A stretch of DNA of 64,000 nt from Porphyrobacter sp. AAP82 (GCF_000331285.1 NZ_ANFX01000012.1:1-64000), one strand, 5' to 3'; counted from the stretch's first letter, positions 52,093 to 62,028 are shown. Numbers and translations: made by a program. The notes: generated by a model not told the origin, from the letters alone.

Positions 52093-53907
52093 TCACATTC
52101 CTCCGGTCGCCAGCATCGCGCTGGCCCCTTGTTCCGCCCCGTCGGCGAAGCGGCGCAGCATGCCGAACAGCTCGCGGCCCACGCCCTGATCTGCGCGCGG
52201 ATCGGGGGCGGGGTCGCGCGCGGCGAGATCGGCGGTGGTCGAAAGCTCGCCGGTGACCGCGCACACGCGCACGATGTCGCCATCGCGCAGACGGGCGAGC
52301 GGGCCGCCGCCGAGCGCCTCGGGCGTGCAGTGGATGGCCGCGGGCACCTTGCCGCTCGCGCCCGACATGCGGCCATCGGTGACCAGCGCGACCTTGAAGC
52401 CGCGGTCCTGGAGCACGCCCAAGGGCGGGGTGAGCTTGTGGAGTTCCGGCATCCCGTTGGCGCGCGGGCCCTGGAAGCGCACCACCACCACCACGTCGCG
52501 GTCAAGCTCGCCCGCCTTGAAGGCGGCGGCGACGGCGGCCTGGTCCTCGAACACGCGGGCCGGGGCCTCGATGGTCCAGCGCGCTTCATCGACCGCCGAG
52601 GTCTTGAAGCAGGCGCGCCCGAGATTGCCTTGGATGAGGCGAATGCCGCCATCGGCCTTGAAGGGGCTGGCGACCGGGCGCAGCATGGTGTCGTCGCCGC
52701 TCGGCCCGACCTCGCGCCAGACGAGGTCATCGCCCTCGAGCCCCGGCTCCTTGGCGTAGTCGGCAAAGCCCCCGCGCGCGACGGTGAGGATGTCGCCATG
52801 CGCGAGGCCCGCCTCGAGCAGTTCGCCGATGACAAAACCCATGCCGCCCGCATTGTGGAAATGGTTCACGTCGCCCGCGCCATTGGGATAGACCTGCGCA
52901 ATCAGCGGGACGGCGCTGGACAGCTCGGAAAGGTCGTTCCAGTCGAAGAACACGCCGGCCGCGCGCGCCATCGCGGGCAGGTGGATCGCGTGGTTGGTCG
53001 AGCCGCCGGTGGCGAGCAGGCCGACCGCCGCGTTGACGATCGCCTTCTCGTCGACGACGAGGCCCAAGGGGCGGTAATCGCCGGTCTTGCGGCCGATCTG
53101 AGCCACCCGGTGCACCGCCGCGCGGTCCAGCGCCTGGCGCAGCTTGGTGCCGGGGTTGACAAAGGCGGAGTTGGGGACGTGCAGCCCCATCATCTCCATC
53201 ATCATCTGGTTGGAATTGGCGGTGCCGAAGAAGGTGCAGGTGCCCTGCGAATGGTAGCTGCCCATCTCGCTTGCCAGCAGTTCGGCGCGGGTCGCCTTGC
53301 CTTCGGCATAGAGCTGGCGGACCCGCTGCTTTTCCTTGTTGGCAATGCCGGTCGGCATCGGCCCGCCGGGGACGAAGATCATCGGCAGGTGGCCGAACCG
53401 CAATGCGCCCATCAACAGGCCGGGCACGATCTTGTCGCAGATGCCGAGCATCAGCGCCCCGTCGAACATCGCGTGGGAGAGCGCGACCGCAGTCGAAAGC
53501 GCGATCACGTCGCGGCTGAACAGCGACAGCTCCATCCCCGTCTCGCCCTGCGTCACCCCGTCGCACATCGCCGGAACGCCGCCTGCGACCTGCGCGGTGG
53601 CGCCGATTTCGCGGGCGTAGAGCTTGAGGCGTTCGGGGTAGCGGTAATAGGGCGCATGGGCGCTGAGCATGTCGTTATAGGCGCTGACGATGCCGATATT
53701 GGCGCCGCGCGCGGCGACCAGCGCGGGCTTGTCCTCCTCCATCCCGGCATAGGCGTGGGCGAGGTTGGAGCAGGACACGGCCGAACGCTCGCCCATGTTG
53801 TCGCCCTCGCGGCGGATCAGGTCGAGATAGGCGGCGCGGGCTTCGCGGGAGTTGGCGATGACGCGCTGGGTGACGCGGTGGAGGGTGTCATGAAGGGGCT
53901 TACTCAT
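52093..53907 (-). CDS. edd: 6-phosphogluconate dehydratase
   Basis: A 604-residue IlvD/Edd-family Fe-S dehydratase with the usual length. Conserved cysteines occur in [41 protein letters not shown] and [26 protein letters not shown]. It overlaps the end of zwf by eight bases and ends two bases before eda, so the three genes of the Entner-Doudoroff pathway form one tight operon. 6-phosphogluconolactonase is not seen in the window. Confidence 0.95.
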   Translation of the reverse strand: MSKPLHDTLHRVTQRVIANSREARAAYLDLIRREGDNMGERSAVSCSNLAHAYAGMEEDKPALVAARGANIGIVSAYNDMLSAHAPYYRYPERLKLYAREIGATAQVAGGVPAMCDGVTQGETGMELSLFSRDVIALSTAVALSHAMFDGALMLGICDKIVPGLLMGALRFGHLPMIFVPGGPMPTGIANKEKQRVRQLYAEGKATRAELLASEMGSYHSQGTCTFFGTANSNQMMMEMMGLHVPNSAFVNPGTKLRQALDRAAVHRVAQIGRKTGDYRPLGLVVDEKAIVNAAVGLLATGGSTNHAIHLPAMARAAGVFFDWNDLSELSSAVPLIAQVYPNGAGDVNHFHNAGGMGFVIGELLEAGLAHGDILTVARGGFADYAKEPGLEGDDLVWREVGPSGDDTMLRPVASPFKADGGIRLIQGNLGRACFKTSAVDEARWTIEAPARVFEDQAAVAAAFKAGELDRDVVVVVRFQGPRANGMPELHKLTPPLGVLQDRGFKVALVTDGRMSGASGKVPAAIHCTPEALGGGPLARLRDGDIVRVCAVTGELSTTADLAARDPAPDPRADQGVGRELFGMLRRFADGAEQGASAMLATGGM

Positions 53908-55339
53908 GCCAGGTCACTCCGTCCCGCTCGGCCAGCGCGATCGCGGCAGACGGCCCCCAGCTGCCCGCGGTATAGGTCTTGGGGGTCAGGCCATCGGCGT
54001 CCCACTGGCTGCGGATCGCATCGACCCATTCCCACTGCGCCTCGACCTCGTCCCTGCGCACGAACAGCGTCTGGTCGCCTTCAACCAGATCAAGCAGCAG
54101 GCGTTCGTAGGCGATGCGCCGCACCGCGCCCGAGAAGGCATCGGGCATGGCGATGTTGAGCGGCACCTGGCGCAGGCGGATGCCCTCGCGGTCGAGGCCC
54201 GGGACCTTGGCCATCAGCGAGAGGGTGATGTTCTCTTCGGGCTGGATGCCGATGACGAGGCGGTTGGGCTGCATCGTGGCGCCCTTTCCGGCGAAGATCG
54301 AATGCGGCACGCAGCGGAACTGGATGACGATCTCGGTGACGCGCTTGGGCATGCGCTTGCCCGTGCGCAGGTAGAAGGGCACGCCCTTCCAGCGCCAGTT
54401 ATCGACATGGCCCTTGATCGCGACGAAGGTTTCGGTGTCAGATGGCTTGCCGAGTTCCTCGTCATAGCCCGGCACCGCCTGGCCCTGGATCGCGCCCGCG
54501 CGGTACTGGCCGGTGACGGTCTCGTTCGAGGCGACCCGGCGCAGCGCGCGCAGCACCTTGACCTTCTCGTCACGCACCGCGGTTGCATCGAAGTGCGCGG
54601 GCGGCTCCATCGCCACGAGCGCGAGCAACTGGAGCATGTGGTTCTGCACCATGTCGCGGATCGCGCCGGCATCGTCGTAGAAGGCGACGCGGCCTTCGAG
54701 GCCGACGGTCTCGGCAACGGTGATCTGCACATGCTCGATATGGGCCGCGTTCCACAGCGGCTCGAACATCAGGTTGGCAAACCGCAGCGCGAGGAGGTTC
54801 TGCACCGTCTCCTTGCCGAGATAGTGGTCGATGCGGAAGATGCGGTTTTCGGGGAAGGCGGCGGCGACCGCGTCGTTGATCTCGCGGCTGGTGGCAAGGT
54901 TGGTGCCGAGCGGCTTTTCGAGGCACATGCGCACGGTATCGCCGGTCAGCCCGGCCGATTGCAGCCCCTTGATGGTCGGCTCGAACAGGCTTGGCGCGGT
55001 CGAGAGGAAGATGGCAAGGCCGCGTTCGGGGGTGCCGACCTTGGCAGCGAGCGCGGCGTAGCCTTCCAGCGCGGTCGCATCCAAGGTCTGGTAGGCGAGG
55101 CGATTGAGAAACCCCGCCATCTGCCCGCGGCGTTCGGCCGGGAGGTATTTCTCGAGCGCCGCGCGGGCGAAGTTCCTGTATTCGCTGTCGCCCAGCTCGG
55201 AACGGGCGGTGCCGATGATCTTGAGGTCGGGCGCGAGCAGCCCGTCGGCATCGAGCGCGAACAGGCTCGGCAACAGCATGCGCTGGGCAAGGTCGCCGGT
55301 GGCTCCGAACAGCAGCAAGCGGTCAGCGGTGAAGCTCAT
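53900..55339 (-). CDS. zwf: Glucose-6-phosphate 1-dehydrogenase
   Basis: A 479-residue enzyme: NADP loop [19 protein letters not shown], active-site [53 protein letters not shown]. It opens the Entner-Doudoroff route from glucose-6-phosphate. The gene lies 69 bp after the FHS-type transporter gene on the same strand; the upstream sequence shared with glk begins inside that transporter's stop region. Confidence 0.95.
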   Translation of the reverse strand: MSFTADRLLLFGATGDLAQRMLLPSLFALDADGLLAPDLKIIGTARSELGDSEYRNFARAALEKYLPAERRGQMAGFLNRLAYQTLDATALEGYAALAAKVGTPERGLAIFLSTAPSLFEPTIKGLQSAGLTGDTVRMCLEKPLGTNLATSREINDAVAAAFPENRIFRIDHYLGKETVQNLLALRFANLMFEPLWNAAHIEHVQITVAETVGLEGRVAFYDDAGAIRDMVQNHMLQLLALVAMEPPAHFDATAVRDEKVKVLRALRRVASNETVTGQYRAGAIQGQAVPGYDEELGKPSDTETFVAIKGHVDNWRWKGVPFYLRTGKRMPKRVTEIVIQFRCVPHSIFAGKGATMQPNRLVIGIQPEENITLSLMAKVPGLDREGIRLRQVPLNIAMPDAFSGAVRRIAYERLLLDLVEGDQTLFVRRDEVEAQWEWVDAIRSQWDADGLTPKTYTAGSWGPSAAIALAERDGVTWHE

Positions 55340-55399
55340 GGCGGATAGCCCCCTTCTTGTCGCGCCCTACCTAGGCGCGTGGGGGATTATCCGCCAGTG

Positions 55400-55417
55400 G
55401 GCGCATACTTATTCAAA
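55400..55417 (-). promoter_or_regulatory. Conserved element upstream of zwf (shared with glk)
   Basis: On the minus strand the sequence is TTTGAATAAGTATGCGCC. Its core TGAATAAGTATGC recurs upstream of glk at 61885-61897. In each case the core ends 64 bp before a start codon (zwf ATG 55339; glk second ATG 61815). At zwf the element contains the TAA stop of the transporter gene. It is either a promoter or an operator common to the glucose-breakdown genes. Confidence 0.55.
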
Positions 55418-56737
55418 TATGTCGGCAACGCCCGAGGCGTCCGGGCCGACCGCCGGCTTCCTCGCGAAAATCCCGAAGCCGGCGATGATCGCGTAGCACG
55501 CCGCGGGCAGCACCAGTGCAAAGGCGAGGCTCGTCGCATCGGCGAGCGCGCCGTACATCGGCGGGATGATCGCACCCCCGGCGATCGCGACGTTGATGAT
55601 CCCCGATCCGTCCGCCGCGCGCGGGCCGAGCTTCTCGCAGGCGAGGCTGAAGATCGTCGGGAACATGATCGCGTTCATCAGGCCCACCGCGAGCAGCGCA
55701 TAGCCCGCGACCACGCCGGTGGTGTTTGCCGAGACCGCGATCAGCGTGATCGCCCCAGCGGCCACTGCCGCCAGCGTCAGGCCGGGGCTGACGAGCCGCA
55801 GCACCGCCGAACCGATGAAGCGGCCCACCAGCGCGCCGAACCAGTAGAGCGAAACCATCCAGCCGATCACGCTTTCCGGCTGGCCGAGGATATCGGCCTG
55901 CGCGAGGTAATTGATGATGAAGCTGCCGATCGCGACTTCCGCGCCGACGTAAAGGAAGATGCACGCTGCGCCGTAGCCGAAGCGCGGGCGCTTCAGCAGG
56001 GCGAGGCCTTCGGCGAGACTGGTCTGTTCGTGCGTCTCGCCCTTCAACCGGTTGCGGAACAGCCACACCGCGCCCGCCACCAGCGCCAGCGCGGCGGCAA
56101 GGCCGAGATAGGTGCTGGTGATGATTGCGCTTTCGGTCTGGCGATAGGTCTGCAAGGCCTCGCCCGAAAGATCGGCGGCGCTGACATTGGCGATGCTGCC
56201 GAGGATGATGCCCGCGCCCACGATCGGAAAGACCGTGGTGCCCAGCGAATTGAACGCCTGTGCAAAGGTCAAGCGGCTATGCGTGGTGCGTTCCGGCCCC
56301 AGCAGGCTGATCAGCGGGTTGGAAACGATCTGCACCAGCACCACGCCGGTCGCGAGGATGAAGTAGGCGAACAGGAACATCGGGAAGAGCGCGGTCTGGC
56401 TCGCCGGGATGAACAAGAGGCAGCCGCCCATCATGGTGACAAGCCCCGCCGCCGCGCCGCGCATGTAGCCGAGCCTTTTGACCAGCCGCGCGCCCGGGAT
56501 GCCGACAATCGCGTAAGCGATGAAGAAGCAGAACTGCACCAGGCTCGCCTCGAAGAAGTTGAGCGTGAACAGCTCCTTGAGTTTGGGGATGATGATATCG
56601 TTGAGGCTGGTGATCCCGCCGAAGATGAAGAACAGCGCAAAGACGAAGTAGTTGAGGCCCGGCGCGTCGACCTGCGGCGCATTGCCGCTCGCATGCCCGA
56701 AATCCCCCGCGGCCGTGCCGCCCGGTGCCATTGCCAT
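55409..56737 (-). CDS. FHS-family sugar MFS transporter (GluP/FucP-like)
   Basis: A 442-residue twelve-segment transporter with the FHS signatures FALFFIFGGITSLNDIIIPKLKELF, FEASLVQFCFFIAYAIVGIPGARLVKRLGY and SRLTFAQAFNSLGTTVFPIVGA. Members take up glucose, galactose or fucose with protons. A LacI-type operator sits 28-43 bp upstream of its start and a LacI gene is divergent. It lies just upstream of zwf-edd-eda, consistent with glucose import feeding the Entner-Doudoroff pathway. Confidence 0.9.
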   Translation of the reverse strand: MAMAPGGTAAGDFGHASGNAPQVDAPGLNYFVFALFFIFGGITSLNDIIIPKLKELFTLNFFEASLVQFCFFIAYAIVGIPGARLVKRLGYMRGAAAGLVTMMGGCLLFIPASQTALFPMFLFAYFILATGVVLVQIVSNPLISLLGPERTTHSRLTFAQAFNSLGTTVFPIVGAGIILGSIANVSAADLSGEALQTYRQTESAIITSTYLGLAAALALVAGAVWLFRNRLKGETHEQTSLAEGLALLKRPRFGYGAACIFLYVGAEVAIGSFIINYLAQADILGQPESVIGWMVSLYWFGALVGRFIGSAVLRLVSPGLTLAAVAAGAITLIAVSANTTGVVAGYALLAVGLMNAIMFPTIFSLACEKLGPRAADGSGIINVAIAGGAIIPPMYGALADATSLAFALVLPAACYAIIAGFGIFARKPAVGPDASGVADIFE

Positions 56738-56764
56738 CGCTGCTGTCTCCCCAAGCGCTGTCTG

Positions 56765-56780
56765 TTGCGAACGTTCACAA
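56765..56780. promoter_or_regulatory. LacI-type operator at the FHS transporter promoter
   Basis: TTGCGAACGTTCACAA is a near-palindrome with central CG (half-sites TTGCGAAC and TTGTGAAC), located in the divergent gap between the transporter start (56737) and the LacI gene (56900). It differs from the two operators at 45919-45958 at the fifth to seventh positions, consistent with a separate regulator. Confidence 0.75.
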
Positions 56781-56899
56781 TCCGCGCATCGCTGTCAACC
56801 TGCAAGAAGCGCCGCCGCATTTCCAGTGCGAATAGGAATGCAGGCCAAAGAACCCGGACCCTTGCGCGGGGATGACATCGCGCCCTAGAGAATAATCCC

Positions 56900-57919
56900 A
56901 TGAACGGGGGATCAAAGAGGCGGCCGACATCCTTCGATGTCGCGGAACGGGCAGGCGTCAGCCAGCCGACGGTCAGCCGTGCCCTCTCGGGCAGCCCCGC
57001 GATCGCCGAGGCGACCCGCCGCAAGGTCATCGAAGCCGCCGAGGCGCTGGGCTATTTCGTCGACGAGCGCGCCGCGCGGCTCAGGCGCGGTTCGACCGGC
57101 ACGCTCGCGGTGGTGGTGATCTGCCGCGAGGGGGACAGCGCCTCCTCCATCAACCCTTTCGCCTATGCCCTGCTCGGCAGCGTGTGCGTCGCAGCCTCGG
57201 AAAAGGGGTTCGAGACGCTGGTGAGCTTCCAGGCGCGGCCGCAGGATTTCTTCGGGCATTACCAGGAACAGGGCCGCGCCGATGGCCTCGTGGTGATCGG
57301 CACCACCACCAATGCTGCCGCATGGGAGCATTTCCGCGGGCTCGATGCAGCGACGCGCCGGGTCGCCTATTGGGGATCGCCCTTCGACGAGCTTGACTGG
57401 GTGCGCTCGGACAACCGCGCCGCGGGCCGCCTTGCGACCCAGCATCTGCTGGCGCAGGGCTACCGGCGCCCGTGTTTCCTCGGGGCGCTGGGCACCCCGC
57501 AGGTGCAGTTCACCGAACGCTACGAAGGCTATGCCGAAGCGATGCGCGCAGCCGGCCTCGAGCCGTGCCTTGCCCCCACCGTCAACGCCGCCACCCGCGA
57601 GGAGGAAGGCCGCCGCGCCGCGCGCCGCCTGATCGAGCGGGGGGAAGATATCGACGCGGTCTTCGCCGCCTGCGACGCGATGGCGCTGGGCGCGCTCGAG
57701 GCTTTCGCCGCCGCCGACATGGCGGTGCCGCAGCAGGTGGGCGTGATGGGTTTCGATGATCTCGTCGCCGGCCGCTTCAGCCGCCCGCCGCTCACAACCA
57801 TCGCCCCCGATCCCGCCGAGGCCGGCGCGGCGCTGGTCGAAGCGGTGCTCGACGATGCCGCAGAAACCCGCCGCCGCGTGCCGGTGAAGCTGATCGTGCG
57901 CGAGAGCACGGTGAAGTAA
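56900..57919 (+). CDS. LacI-family regulator divergent from the FHS transporter
   Basis: A 339-residue repressor: HTH SFDVAERAGVSQPTVSRALSGSPAI, hinge ERAARLRRGSTGTLAVVV, sensor domain with GLVVIGTTTNAAAWEHF, DNRAAGRLATQHLLAQGY, AVFAACDAMALGALEAF, VGVMGFDDLVAGRFSRPPLTTI. The start ATG has little upstream ribosome-site sequence. It likely binds the operator at 56765 and controls sugar uptake and possibly zwf-edd-eda. Confidence 0.9.
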   Translation: MNGGSKRRPTSFDVAERAGVSQPTVSRALSGSPAIAEATRRKVIEAAEALGYFVDERAARLRRGSTGTLAVVVICREGDSASSINPFAYALLGSVCVAASEKGFETLVSFQARPQDFFGHYQEQGRADGLVVIGTTTNAAAWEHFRGLDAATRRVAYWGSPFDELDWVRSDNRAAGRLATQHLLAQGYRRPCFLGALGTPQVQFTERYEGYAEAMRAAGLEPCLAPTVNAATREEEGRRAARRLIERGEDIDAVFAACDAMALGALEAFAAADMAVPQQVGVMGFDDLVAGRFSRPPLTTIAPDPAEAGAALVEAVLDDAAETRRRVPVKLIVRESTVK

Positions 57920-57938
57920 GACGGGTGAGGCTCTTCAA

Positions 57939-58033
57939 CTCCCCTCCCCTTGGGGAGGGGTTGGGGGTGGGGGTGTCGCCATCGATCTGACGTGGAGCAC
58001 CCACCCCCCGACCCCTCCCTCAAGGGAGGGGAG
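57939..58033. repeat. Double-hairpin GC-rich repeat element
   Basis: Two inverted arms of about 36 bp, 57939-57975 and 57999-58033. The first begins CTCCCCTCCCCTTGGGGAGG, and the second is its approximate reverse complement ending GGGAGGGGAG. Each arm is itself a hairpin (CCCCTCCCC/GGGGAGGGG). It lies between convergent genes and is of the type found many times in sphingomonad intergenic regions; it may also terminate transcription. The G-run stretch 57951-57973 could form a G-quadruplex. Confidence 0.75.
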
Positions 58034-58054
58034 AAGAAAGTGCAGTCCCCGACT

Positions 58055-60823
58055 TTATCCGTGGGCGCCGAATTCGTTGGCGACGGCCGTGGAGATGCGC
58101 AGGCTCAGCTCCTGCGCCCTTGCGATTGGCGTCATGAAGTCGCGTTCATAGGCGCCGTAGCCTTCCTCGCCGCCATCGGGGTAGTCGCTCGGCTCGTCCA
58201 AGGGAAAGTCGCGCGGGCCGGGCACCCTGACGGGGAAGGCGCGGCGCAGCTGCGCGAGCGCGTCGTCGATGCGCAGGGTCAGCACCATGTCGATCACGTC
58301 GCGGCGGCTGATGTCGTTGGCGCGGCTGAAGGCGGGGACGGCGACGACCTTGAGGAACATGTGCTGGAGCAGCGCCAGCCGCAGCGCCTGGAGCACGCCG
58401 ATGCGGCGGCGCACATGTTCGCGGGCCTCGGTGTCGGCGGTGTCATCGGGCAAGAGGTCGGTGAGGCGGTGGAACTTCAGCGCGTCGATCCTGAGGCGCG
58501 AGGCCAAGCGGCGGAACACCCCCGTGCGGTCATCGCCGACCAGATATTCGGCGAGCGCCGCACAGGAGGCGGCGAGGTGATCCTCGGTCCCGCGATAGGT
58601 GCGGCTTGCCCAATAGGCCGAGTTGAACAGCTCGCCATAGGCAGCGACCGTCTTGATGCTGGCGAGCGCATTGGCAGCGCGCACCAGCCGCATGATCTGG
58701 CGCCCGCGCGGGGAATCGGCGAGCAGCGCGGCGATTTCCTCGCGGTTGCCGTCCGCTGCCGAGCCGATCCCGGCGATGACGTTGACCGGGTAGCCCAATT
58801 GCTGGAGGATCGCGTTGTGCGGGATCGCGCGGATCTGGCGCAAGCTCATCTCGCGGTCGGCGTTGATGTCGCTCTGGCGGCGCGAGACGCGGCTGCCGGT
58901 GGGATTCAATAGCCCGAGGCCGAAGGCGGTCACCGCGCGCGCATAGGTGCGGCTGGCGAGGTGATCGCCCTGGTGATCCTTTACCGCGCGGTAGAAATCG
59001 AGGCTCAGATCGGTGCGGTGGTAGAAGGGATCGGCGGGCGCGGCGAGGTCGGCTTCGGCGGGGCGCAGCTCGGCGATCCGCGAGAGCGTGGCAAGCGCCA
59101 GTTCGGGGGTCGCGAAGAACAGGTAGCCGTCGCCGCCCTGGAAGCTCACCTCGGGCTCGAGCCGGATGCCCGCCCGCGCAAAGCGGCGGCGCGCCCATGG
59201 CGAGAGCGGCCATTCGATGCGGTCTTGCAGGGAAGCGGGATGCGCGCCGCGGCCCATGCTCTCGCCGTGGGTGTTGAACACCAGCGCGGCGATGTCCGAC
59301 AGGCCGTTTGCGGCCATCGCTTCGGCAAGGCGGCCCTGCAACCGTTCGATCGCGAGCGCGGCCGGCACCTGCCCGACAAAGCGCCCGGCGTCCGAGAAGC
59401 CGGTCTGCACCGCGACGCGGCCCCGCGCCCGCGCATAGGCACGGTAGGCGGGCTCGGCGAGCAGCGCATCGAGGAAGCGGCCGCCATGCTCCAGCGCGGT
59501 CTCGGTCTCGAACAGGGGTGAGACATCGACCTTGCCTTCCACGCCGAACAGCTTGGCGAAATAGAGCGCGGCAAGGACCGTGGCGGGCTGCTCGCATTCG
59601 GCGACCAGCATGCGGATCGGCGCGTCGGCATCGATGTGCTTGAGGATCTGCGCCATGGCGAGGAACTGGCGGATCGCGGTCGAGCTTTCGGTGGCGAGGG
59701 CGGCAAAATTGGTGCGCAGGGGCGCAGCCTCGTCCACCATGCGGCGCAGCGTGGCGAGCGCGCCCTTGCTGGCAAGGTCGATGCCCTCGTCGTCCCCGCC
59801 GAGCCTCCGGCGCACCGCGTTGTGGAGCTGCTTGGCGTTCACCCGGAAGTGGATCCAGCCCATGCCGAGCCCGTCGGCGCGCATGCTGGCGGCAAGCGTG
59901 AGCAACGCGGCGGCGCGCGCATCGGGCGCCGCGGCGGCTTCGTCCTCAAGCGCGGCGATCAGCGGCGCGAGGCTGAGGAGGTTGTCGGGGCTGTGCGTGG
60001 TCAGCCGGTTGGCGGCGGCGGCCAGCGCCTCCGCGCTCGCAAGGTTGCCCGCGAAATCCACGGCCCGCGCGGCGGCGAAGGCGCTGGCGGGGCGCAGGGT
60101 TTCGAGCAGCGGGTGGGCCGCATCGAGGCTTTCGAGGCTGGCGGTATAGCGCGCCAGCCGCTCGGCCTTTTCCTGAAGGCGGAAGGCGATCGAGGTGTGC
60201 CAACCGATGTCGGTGCGCCCGTCCATGTCGTAGCCGACCCAGCTGGCAAAGCGGAACGGCATGGGGCGCAAGGATCGCCATTCGCCCGGCCATTTCGCGC
60301 GGGCCTCGCCCAGCGCGCGCGCCACGATCACGTCGCGGGCGTCCTGCGCGCGGGCCATCGCATCCATCGCCGCGCGGTGTTCATGCTCGAGCGTTACCGC
60401 CGTGCGGGTCGCGGGGACGGCGCAGACCGTGTCGTCCACATCCTGCGGCGCCGAGGCGGCGATCGCCACCGCCGCACTTTGCGCGGGCGAGAGCAGGAAG
60501 GTGGGATGGGCGGTGAAGACGGCGTGGAGCTGCGGGTTCTGCCAGCGCGCGGCGAAGCTCGCGAAATCCTCTGCCTCGTCCGGCCCAGTGGCAGGCGCGG
60601 CGGGCGGGGCGAGCAGCCTGCGCAGCCTGTTGGCGCGCGCCTTAAGGCCATCGCATTCCAGCTCGGCGACCAGCGCGTCCACATCATCGAGGCTGATCTC
60701 GCCCCCCTCCAGCGCCCGCGACAGATCGAGCGAGAGCTGGAACACCGGGTTGAACAGCGGTGTCTCGCGGGTGCGCTGGTGGAGCTCGCCGAGCCGCGCT
60801 TCGAGCGCTGCGAGCGTCCTCAC
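58055..60823 (-). CDS. Divergent phosphoenolpyruvate-carboxylase-like protein
   Basis: A 922-residue protein of PEP carboxylase length and order: FTAHPTFLLSPAQSAAVA near residue 105, WVGYDMDGRTDIGWH, VDVSPLFETETALEHGG, VQTGFSDAGRFVGQ near 475, NTHGESMGRGAHP near 520, and an alpha-helical C-terminus. Key motifs of true PEP carboxylases are altered: GYSDSxKDxG reads GFSDAGRFVG and lacks the Lys; HGRGGTVGRGGGP reads NTHGESMGRGAHP; TEQGE is absent (SFQGGDG). It may be a non-canonical enzyme or regulatory homologue. Its start overlaps the stop of glk (ATGA), so it is co-expressed with glucokinase. Confidence 0.75.
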   Translation of the reverse strand: MRTLAALEARLGELHQRTRETPLFNPVFQLSLDLSRALEGGEISLDDVDALVAELECDGLKARANRLRRLLAPPAAPATGPDEAEDFASFAARWQNPQLHAVFTAHPTFLLSPAQSAAVAIAASAPQDVDDTVCAVPATRTAVTLEHEHRAAMDAMARAQDARDVIVARALGEARAKWPGEWRSLRPMPFRFASWVGYDMDGRTDIGWHTSIAFRLQEKAERLARYTASLESLDAAHPLLETLRPASAFAAARAVDFAGNLASAEALAAAANRLTTHSPDNLLSLAPLIAALEDEAAAAPDARAAALLTLAASMRADGLGMGWIHFRVNAKQLHNAVRRRLGGDDEGIDLASKGALATLRRMVDEAAPLRTNFAALATESSTAIRQFLAMAQILKHIDADAPIRMLVAECEQPATVLAALYFAKLFGVEGKVDVSPLFETETALEHGGRFLDALLAEPAYRAYARARGRVAVQTGFSDAGRFVGQVPAALAIERLQGRLAEAMAANGLSDIAALVFNTHGESMGRGAHPASLQDRIEWPLSPWARRRFARAGIRLEPEVSFQGGDGYLFFATPELALATLSRIAELRPAEADLAAPADPFYHRTDLSLDFYRAVKDHQGDHLASRTYARAVTAFGLGLLNPTGSRVSRRQSDINADREMSLRQIRAIPHNAILQQLGYPVNVIAGIGSAADGNREEIAALLADSPRGRQIMRLVRAANALASIKTVAAYGELFNSAYWASRTYRGTEDHLAASCAALAEYLVGDDRTGVFRRLASRLRIDALKFHRLTDLLPDDTADTEAREHVRRRIGVLQALRLALLQHMFLKVVAVPAFSRANDISRRDVIDMVLTLRIDDALAQLRRAFPVRVPGPRDFPLDEPSDYPDGGEEGYGAYERDFMTPIARAQELSLRISTAVANEFGAHG

Positions 60824-61818
60824 GCTGCGTTTCCGTGGTCCGAGGCGAAGGCGGCAGCGGCGCCGAACAGGCCGGGTTGCGGATGGACGATCAGCTTGAC
60901 GGGAATCGAGGCCATCAGGCTTTCGAACCGCCCCTTGGCCTTGAAGCGCGCGGCAAAGCCCGAGGTGAGCAGCGTTTCGCGGATGCGGTAGCCGAGGCCG
61001 CCGGCAATCACCACGCCGGCAAAGCCGCCCTGCGCCAGCGCCAGATCCCCCGCGACCGATCCCAGCGCAAGGCAGAAGCGGTCGACCGCAGCGGCCGCGA
61101 GGCTGTCTTCGCCGGAGGTGCCGAGGTTCCAGATCTCGATCGCGTCGCGCTCGGGCTCGGAGCGGTGTTCGAGCGCGGCCAAGGCCTGGTAGATGTCGAC
61201 GATCCCGGGCCCTGCAACCACCCGTTCCACCGAGACGCGGTTGTGGCGGCGGCGCAGGCGGGCGAGAATTGCGTCCTCGATGGAATCGAGCGGGGCGAAG
61301 TCGATATGCCCGCCCTCGGTCGCCTGCACGCGGTAGTGCTGGCCCGAGCGGTAGAGATGCGCCACGCCAAGACCGGTGCCCGGCCCGAGCACGGAGATCG
61401 TGCCCTCGCGCCCGAGCGGCGCATCGGGTCCGGCAAGGTGCAGGAACTGGCTGTCGTCGGCGCGCGCGACCGCATGGGCGACGGCCGCGAAATCATTGAC
61501 GATGGTGTAGTCGGCCGCGCCCAGCTTTTCGGGGATCAGCGCAGGCCGGATGATCCACGGGTTGTTGGTGAAGCGGATCACCGGATTGGGCTTGCCCGGG
61601 CTGCCGACCGGCCCGGCGATGGCGATGCTCACCGCCGGGGGGAGCGTGCCGCCCTTGCGGTCGCGGAAGGCTTCCCACGCGGTCTGGAAACTCGCGTGAT
61701 CGGCGGTGTGGAGCGTTTCGGGCGCGTCGAGAGTGATCGCCCCGTCGGCGCCGATCGAGGCAATCGCGAAACGGGCATGGGTCCCGCCGATATCGACCAC
61801 CACCACATCGCGCATCAT
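60820..61818 (-). CDS. glk: Glucokinase
   Basis: A 332-residue bacterial glucokinase (Glk family, not ROK): phosphate loop VVVDIGGTHARFAIA, sugar contact segment TNNPWIIRPALI, TIVNDFAAVAHAVA with the catalytic Asp, VLGPGTGLGVAHL, ATEGGHIDFAPLDSIE and GVVIAGGLGYRIRE. The first two codons are ATG-ATG, so the start may be 61818 or 61815. It phosphorylates glucose from sucrose or, as proposed here, from desulfonated SQ, and feeds zwf. Confidence 0.94.
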   Translation of the reverse strand: MMRDVVVVDIGGTHARFAIASIGADGAITLDAPETLHTADHASFQTAWEAFRDRKGGTLPPAVSIAIAGPVGSPGKPNPVIRFTNNPWIIRPALIPEKLGAADYTIVNDFAAVAHAVARADDSQFLHLAGPDAPLGREGTISVLGPGTGLGVAHLYRSGQHYRVQATEGGHIDFAPLDSIEDAILARLRRRHNRVSVERVVAGPGIVDIYQALAALEHRSEPERDAIEIWNLGTSGEDSLAAAAVDRFCLALGSVAGDLALAQGGFAGVVIAGGLGYRIRETLLTSGFAARFKAKGRFESLMASIPVKLIVHPQPGLFGAAAAFASDHGNAA

Positions 61819-61882
61819 TCGTGTCCCTGTCCCGCCGCGTCAGGGCGAGGGTGTAGCAGGGGCTGCGCAGGATTCCCACGCG

Positions 61883-61900
61883 CCGCATACTTATTCAGAT
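61883..61900 (-). promoter_or_regulatory. Conserved element upstream of glk (shared with zwf)
   Basis: On the minus strand this reads TCTGAATAAGTATGCGGC at about the same distance from the glk start as its counterpart at 55400-55417 is from zwf. Here no upstream gene overlaps it, so the match cannot be explained by shared coding sequence. Confidence 0.55.
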
Positions 61901-61931
61901 TTCGCGGGCGCGCCGTGTTCCCCCTCCGCTC

Positions 61932-61963
61932 GGGGAGGGGGGAGGGGGAAGGGGGAAGGGGGC
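61932..61963. repeat. G-run stretch (possible G-quadruplex) between glk and the S46 peptidase gene
   Basis: Five blocks of at least four G separated by A or AA lie in 61932-61963 on the plus strand, next to a CCCCCTCCG/CGGGGAGGGG hairpin-like part. It resembles half of the element at 57939. The 210-bp gap around it holds the glk promoter region and the end of the peptidase gene. Confidence 0.55.
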
Positions 61964-62028
61964 TCCCCGGCCAACGGCCAGGTGCGCGGCCGCCGGGCTT
62001 CGTCCTTCCGCCCCCTCGTGCCCGCCTC

